The position numbers and the translations under genes are program-made. Positions 41,618 to 42,772 of a stretch of 42,772 nucleotides of DNA are shown piece after piece; the first letter of the stretch is position 1, and each line of letters opens with the position of its first letter. This DNA comes from Pseudomonadota bacterium (GTDB lineage Bacteria; Pseudomonadota; Alphaproteobacteria; Rhizobiales; Hyphomicrobiaceae). The stretch is from assembly GCA_023430315.1 (NCBI GenBank), contig JAEZAW010000376.1, positions 1 through 42,772 on the forward strand, in the 5' to 3' direction. The notes below the pieces were generated by a model. That model made no database searches and was not told the origin of the DNA. It was given only the letters and a program-made list of their open reading frames with translations.

Positions 41618-41798
41618 TCTCTAGGTCTGGTGCTCCCGGCGCTATCGGCGTGCGCCGCCGGATGACGTTCACGATCTTCAGCCCATCGATGTCGTGAGCT
41701 GTGCCTCTGACATGAACGCAGGACAGGGTGACTTTCTGGGCTCTGGACGTTGTTCGCCGGCTGTGAGACCGTCCTGTGGGGGACAGACGAGAGACGCA

Positions 41799-42032
41799 AT
41801 GTCCAGGAATTTCGACTACGACGCGCCCGTGGCTTACATTCGGGACGCGACGGCAGTGCATGCGCCGGGAGAATTCACCGAGCGGCGGCTCGGGCTCGCC
41901 AACGCCGTCCGGCTCGCAATCCAACGGCACAAGCCGGGTGAGAACCCGGCGATCATCGGCTCCGGCATCCAGCTCAACGGCATCGACGCCATCCGCGCCG
42001 TCCGCATGCTCCCGGATTTTCCGGCGGACTGA
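41799..42032 (+). CDS. Unknown small protein, 77 aa
   Basis: ATG at 41799 gives a 77-aa protein (MSRNFDYDAPVAYIRDATAV...). It has charged residues early and a helical middle (RRLGLANAVRLAIQRHKPGE), and ends in VRMLPDFPAD. No signal peptide or membrane helix is seen, and I do not recognise it. The open frame extends to 41694 but the upstream residues look non-coding. The GAGAG near -10 is a modest ribosome-binding site. A CCGGCG/CGCCGG hairpin (41636-41661) lies between it and the LivF-dehydrogenase gene, so it may be a separate unit. Confidence 0.45.
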   Translation: MSRNFDYDAPVAYIRDATAVHAPGEFTERRLGLANAVRLAIQRHKPGENPAIIGSGIQLNGIDAIRAVRMLPDFPAD

Positions 42033-42047
42033 ACGCCGACCGGCACA

Positions 42048-42772
42048 CTACAACGGAATGTTGTCGTGCTTCTTCCAGGGGTTCTGGACGTGCTTGTTGC
42101 GCAGCATGTTCAGCGCGCGACAGATGCGACGGCGCGTGCCGTGCGGCATGATCACCTCGTCGATGTAGCCGCGCTCGGCGGCGACGAACGGATTGGCGAA
42201 GCGCGCCTGATACTCGTCGATGCGCGCCTTGATCTTCTCGGGATCACCAAGCTCGGCGCGGTAGAGGATCTCTGCCGCGCCCTTGGCACCCATGACCGCG
42301 ATCTCGGCCGAGGGCCACGCGTAGTTCACGTCGCCGCGGATGTGCTTCGAGCTCATGACGTCGTAGGCGCCGCCATAGGCCTTGCGCGTGATGACGGTGA
42401 TCTTGGGCACGGTCGCTTCCGAGTAGGCGAACAGCAGCTTGGCGCCATGCTTGATGAGGCCGCCGTACTCCTGTGCCGTGCCGGGGAGGAAGCCCGGCAC
42501 GTCGACGAACGTGATGATCGGGATGTCGAAGCAGTCGCAGAAGCGAACGAAGCGGGCCGCCTTGCGCGAGGCGTCGCTGTCGAGGACGCCGGCGAGCACC
42601 ATAGGCTGGTTGGCGACCAGGCCGACGGTGCGCCCCTCGATCCGGCCGAAGCCCGTGACGATGTTCCTGGCATGCGCCGCCTGGATCTCGAAGAAGGCGC
42701 CCTCGTCCACCGTCTTCAAGACGAGTTCCTTAATGTCGTAGGGCTTCGTCGCAAGGTCGGGCACCAGTGTAT
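42048..42772 (-). CDS. pccB: Propionyl-CoA carboxylase beta subunit, partial (N-terminus missing)
   Basis: This is the C-terminal half (about 240 codons) of a biotin-dependent acyl-CoA carboxyltransferase. It transfers CO2 from carboxybiotin to propionyl-CoA to make methylmalonyl-CoA. The frame continues past the window edge, so the gene is cut, not truncated. Typical PccB blocks are VPDLATKPYDIKEL, GFGRIEGRTVGLVANQPMVL, ITFVDVPGFLPGTAQEYGGL, the ITRKAYGGAYDVMSSKHIRG segment and the terminal RRRICRALNMLRNKHVQNPW. Catalytic oxyanion-hole glycines are in the last carboxyltransferase block. It is the only gene here with a clear link to propionyl-CoA metabolism. Confidence 0.94.
   Translation of the reverse strand, partial: TLVPDLATKPYDIKELVLKTVDEGAFFEIQAAHARNIVTGFGRIEGRTVGLVANQPMVLAGVLDSDASRKAARFVRFCDCFDIPIITFVDVPGFLPGTAQEYGGLIKHGAKLLFAYSEATVPKITVITRKAYGGAYDVMSSKHIRGDVNYAWPSAEIAVMGAKGAAEILYRAELGDPEKIKARIDEYQARFANPFVAAERGYIDEVIMPHGTRRRICRALNMLRNKHVQNPWKKHDNIPL

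Overview
The window is GC-rich chromosomal DNA from an alphaproteobacterium, most likely of the order Hyphomicrobiales (Rhizobiales). The best evidence is the block at 882-11880. It keeps the rhizobial/Brucella flagellar order (FtcR/Rem-type orphan regulator, flgE, flgK, flgL, flaF, flbT, flgD, fliQ, flhA, fliR) and includes flaF and flbT, which are alphaproteobacterial hallmarks. I cannot name the genus. There are no insertion sequences, phage genes or CRISPR arrays, and the only RNA gene I can support is a tRNA-Gly(UCC).

Layout. (1) 87-632: an unknown membrane-anchored protein. (2) 882-11880: the flagellar hook, junction, export and late-assembly genes, tightly coupled by start/stop overlaps, ending in flgJ-like rod-binding, FlgN-like and FliL-like proteins. 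(3) 11909-13262: a degenerate GIY-YIG-like small protein, an unknown small protein overlapping it tail to tail, and a GH24 muramidase on the minus strand. (4) 13592-18454: mixed metabolic and unknown genes (a multispan membrane protein, an AcuI/YhdH-type reductase, a lipoprotein, an atypical metallophosphoesterase). (5) 18679-21790: ahcY and gshA, the methyl-cycle and glutathione genes, each preceded by a palindromic operator candidate. (6) 21812-25449: a NylB-like serine hydrolase, small secreted and membrane proteins, and an FAD oxidoreductase. (7) 25568-25641: tRNA-Gly.

(8) 25892-33908: two separate TRAP uptake systems on the minus strand. One is a TAXI type (Tat-signal binding protein plus fused permease). 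The other is a classical DctP-DctM-DctQ set followed by two small membrane genes. (9) 34324-41617: an AraC-type regulator divergent from a Liv-type ABC uptake operon. In that operon LivM is fused to LivG, and LivF is fused in frame to a complete aromatic (salicylaldehyde/vanillin-like) aldehyde dehydrogenase. (10) 41799-42772: a small unknown protein and the C-terminal half of propionyl-CoA carboxylase beta subunit, cut by the window edge.

The most unusual object is the LivF-aldehyde dehydrogenase polypeptide at 39308-41617: one open frame of 769 codons joins an ABC transporter ATPase to a catabolic enzyme. Together with the divergent AraC regulator it suggests an uptake-and-oxidation module for an aromatic aldehyde or a precursor of one. 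That substrate is inference. The fused frame is seen directly.
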